Below, in pieces: positions 61,060-64,000 of a DNA stretch of 64,000 nt; positions within the stretch are counted from its first letter, which is position 1, and every line of letters starts with the position of its first letter. A model generated the notes under the pieces. The model had not been told where the DNA came from. It ran no database searches and saw only the letters and a list, made by a program, of their open reading frames with translations. The DNA lies in NCBI GenBank assembly GCA_026545765.1, contig JAIFAC010000482.1, forward strand, positions 24,123 to 88,122. Direction: 5' to 3'. Origin of the DNA: Plantago major. Its lineage: Eukaryota > Streptophyta > Magnoliopsida > Lamiales > Plantaginaceae. The position numbers were made by a program, and so were the translations under genes.

Positions 61060-64000
61060 TGATATTACAAAAATTCTACATTTCTGAGCCACTTATAGAA
61101 AAACCAAACAATTTTGTTCATGTTAGCTGAGTTATTGTTTATTTAGTGTATTTGAATGCTAAATGAAGGTGTTGTAGATTACTTCTATTTCTCATGTGAA
61201 AAGTGGATGTGAAAAGTGGTTGAGTGTTACTTTATTTGGCATGTGATAGCATTGTAGCAAAATTACTTTTTGCAGTAGTAAAAATGGAGTGTGGTGTTGC
61301 ATTGGTTGAAGAGCATTGACTCTTATTTTGTATAAATCCTACCCATATCACTTCATTTCACTTGACTGCCCCCCACTTACTCCTTTATAATGAAGCCATT
61401 GGCTTCTACTACACCATACCAACTCACAAAATCACTTGTAAAATTATCTCATTCTTGCACCGGATCATCCGACTTCTCCCCCCCATTCCAAAAGTCACTT
61501 CTCAGGTTTGAGTTTCTGTAATGTATTTCATAGTTAAAAAAATTGAATATATGTATCTGTTGTCTATTAATTCAAGCATGCTTAAGTTTACTATTTTCGT
61601 AGTTATAACATGATAATATTTACTTCACCGTTTAATAGCTCAAGCATGCTTAAGTTTACTAGTTCATTATTCTATTAATCTTTTGTTATCATATTGTATG
61701 CACTTGCACGGTTCATGTTCGACAGTTTAGTTTAAGGTTAACATTTGGCAGTTTTGTATAGATTTAACGTTCGGAGGTTTTGTGCAAGTTTTTGTTGTAT
61801 ATATTTGACATCCAGATTTGGCTTGCAAGCCAAATGTACAATTTGAAATATTGTAATGAATTAATAATAAAATTCATCACTAAAGATGGATTTCCATTTT
61901 GTTTTCATTGTTAACTATATTACTCTAGGTTTCATGTACTTTTATAATAAGCCTACTTAAGTCTACCTTGATTATGGACATGAACATGATATATAATAGC
62001 TCTTACTCATAAAGCGCTAAGTAGGCGATGTTTTTACTTTGACTTTGAAGTGTTGCTCTATATAAAGTCTGGAAAACAAGTAAATAAATGAAATTAAAAA
62101 CTAAATTACTTTTGTTCTTAACAATTTTATAAACTAGTTAGATGCTTTTCACTAAACATGGATTTTAGTATAGGGATTGATATGAGCGAATCATCTTTAT
62201 AACTACTAAATTTTTTGAACTATCAGTATATATGTACCTCATCTAAATTTATCAAAGTATATATGAAGCCGAAGTTAACGTTTACGCAAGTTTTCATACT
62301 ATAAATTTGAAATTCTTTTTTTTGAAATAATGTTTTCAAATTACGAAATGGCCAAAGAAAAGTTACTTTCAAGAAATATTATTTTAGAATTTATCTTCAT
62401 TTATTTTAGCAACACGACATGAATTAAATTGGATATACCATGTGTGATAAAATAGAATGCCTATTGAATGATGAACAATAACATACAACGGACAAAAGGT
62501 AGGAACAGGTGCATAGTAAACCAAAGCCAAAAGCATGCAATGTCATGTTATCAGTTATCACATTGACTTTAACAAACTGTAGGCTAAATACTTCACAGTT
62601 TTCCTAGTTTGCGATGTAGAACTATTTGCCATATACATGTAGTATATTTAGGCAATCATATTTATGTAATGATATTTAGGCAATTATATATCATGTGTGA
62701 GAAGTAGAATGCCTATACATGCCTATAAATTAAAAAAATTGAGGCAATGACATATAAACTTAAATACCAATATATTTAGGACATTAAACTTGGTTTTTAT
62801 TTTTACCATGTGAATGTGTTGTAGCTTTCCAAAATTAAATAATATTGTTATTTCATTAATCAAACAAGCAAAAAATGTGGGCTGAAACATTATGAAAATT
62901 CAAGTAAATAAATAAGATAACTATGACCTATACAATTACAACTAAGTTCTTTGTTATGATCAAACACTTAAAATGGAAATAGATTCAAAATCTAACAACA
63001 ATTTATGTACTTTGTAGATGTATAATTGAATCGTCAAACTCGGATAAGAGGTGAGGAAAAGACGTAACCGAGAACAACGCGGTCATTAAGCGGAAACGTG
63101 ATGAAACAATCAAGTTCATCATTTTATGCATGAATGTTGGCGAAGAGTTTCTTGGAAGGAAGTAATTTAGCAAAGTCTTGGAATAGGATTACCTGACAGA
63201 TAAAGGAACCGTAACAAAACACAGGAAGTGTTAAGACTCAGCAAAAAGCATCTCAAATTGAAACAATCGTATAAGGAACATAGAGCTAATCATGAGCACT
63301 TTTCTGAGTTGGGGCTCTGCACGAATCGAAGAGTTGGACCCTCCGGATCATCTAACTTGACCCAACCAGGTTATCATTTGCTCATCTTAAAATTTGAACA
63401 TACAAACATTCGAATATTAAACTTTATGAAGCGTAACTAATTGTTAAATATCACTAATTAACCTCGTGAAGCTTATGACGGCTCGATTGATGCTTGATTG
63501 CATCTGGTAGCTTAACTTTCCATGCTATGATCAGTTTCATGAGATTTGAGTGGTCGAAAATGGCTACGTAGTATGTATACACATCTTTATGGTAAATTGG
63601 CAATGTTTATCTCTTGCCGAAGATGGCAGTACATAGACGAGCAAAAAGAAGTCCTATGAAAACAATGTCAAGATCGCATATGACGAGAGGCCACTATCCG
63701 GTCAGGCGGAGAAGAAGCAAAAAAAAGTGGGAAGGGAAAAAGACTTCACGAGGCCGAGCTAGTTCCATGCAAAATCTTTGCCAATGTCAATTGATTTAGG
63801 TGGTGTCGGTGATTTGGCTCGGGGATGTTTACGACGCAGCGTGCGCTAAAGGAAGGGGCGGTGAAGATGAAAGTACGTGAAAGAGATTGATCGCCTTCTC
63901 CCTACAATCAAGCCCTCCGAAAGAAGAGATAAACGCTATTGCATTAGCAATGATAAGTTGCAGGGGGATGATATTTGAGAGGGGCTGGTTGGAATCTGAT
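61060..64000. other. Gene-poor DNA to window end
   Basis: No recognisable gene, RNA or element. A 22-bp direct repeat (TCAAGCATGCTTAAGTTTAC TA) occurs at about 61573 and 61640. A promoter-like stretch with TATAAAT/TATAATG words and a CT-rich leader runs from 61325 to 61505. From 63.0 kb GC content rises, which may mark a decayed element, but the short frames there match nothing I know. Confidence 0.4.

Noticed and set aside
63614-63799. Small Arg/Lys-rich ORF
   Set aside because: No recognisable domain. Composition follows purine-rich DNA and no splice context supports a gene.

Overview
The window is nuclear DNA from a flowering plant. It holds multi-exon genes with plant GT-AG introns: a class XI myosin, an OXS3-like stress protein, a GH9 endoglucanase, a FAP-type chalcone-isomerase-fold protein and the canonical G-protein alpha subunit. 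AT-rich intergenic DNA between them carries CACTA, LINE, Helitron, LTR and MITE relics. A eudicot is likely; I cannot fix the family from sequence alone. There is no operon logic here; the genes are independent transcription units.

Layout. 1-15352 (+): most of a myosin XI gene, whose first exons lie upstream of the window; 36 exons are placed. 16142-17578 (-): OXS3-like gene, two exons. 18652-18874 (-): a stranded importin-5 N-terminal exon. 19.2-22.0 kb: repeats and a 3' LINE piece. 22094-~28140: a decayed CACTA (En/Spm) transposon with transposase on the minus strand. ~28.19-32.78 kb: repeat-dense DNA (430-bp array, two RNase H relics, a ~650-bp duplication) ending in a textbook Helitron 3' terminus. 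34245-36763 (-): GH9 endoglucanase. 37236-41942 (+): a LINE flanked by an 18-bp target-site duplication (TSD), interrupted by a 1365-bp solo LTR with its own 5-bp TSD. 43231-45868 (-): FAP2-like gene. 50930-55808 (-): complete G-alpha gene. 57-64 kb: mostly intergenic, with a LINE fragment and a tandem duplication.

The strongest structural result is the nested LINE/solo-LTR insertion. Its breakpoints can be read to the base, and removing the LTR plus one TSD copy restores the LINE endonuclease reading frame. The LINE keeps its 5' end but has lost its 3' half, the reverse of normal LINE truncation.

The most important caution is that all five genes carry single-base indels, about 12 in total. 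Most are one-base contractions of short homopolymers, while splice sites, domains and catalytic residues are intact. I read this mainly as residual consensus error rather than gene death, and list these loci as genes with the breaks marked.

I found no clearly new biological system. Candidates for a second look are the 3'-truncated LINE, the 88-bp foldback in the OXS3 intron, the Helitron-associated tandem arrays, GC-AG introns in two genes, and an altered P-loop residue in G-alpha.
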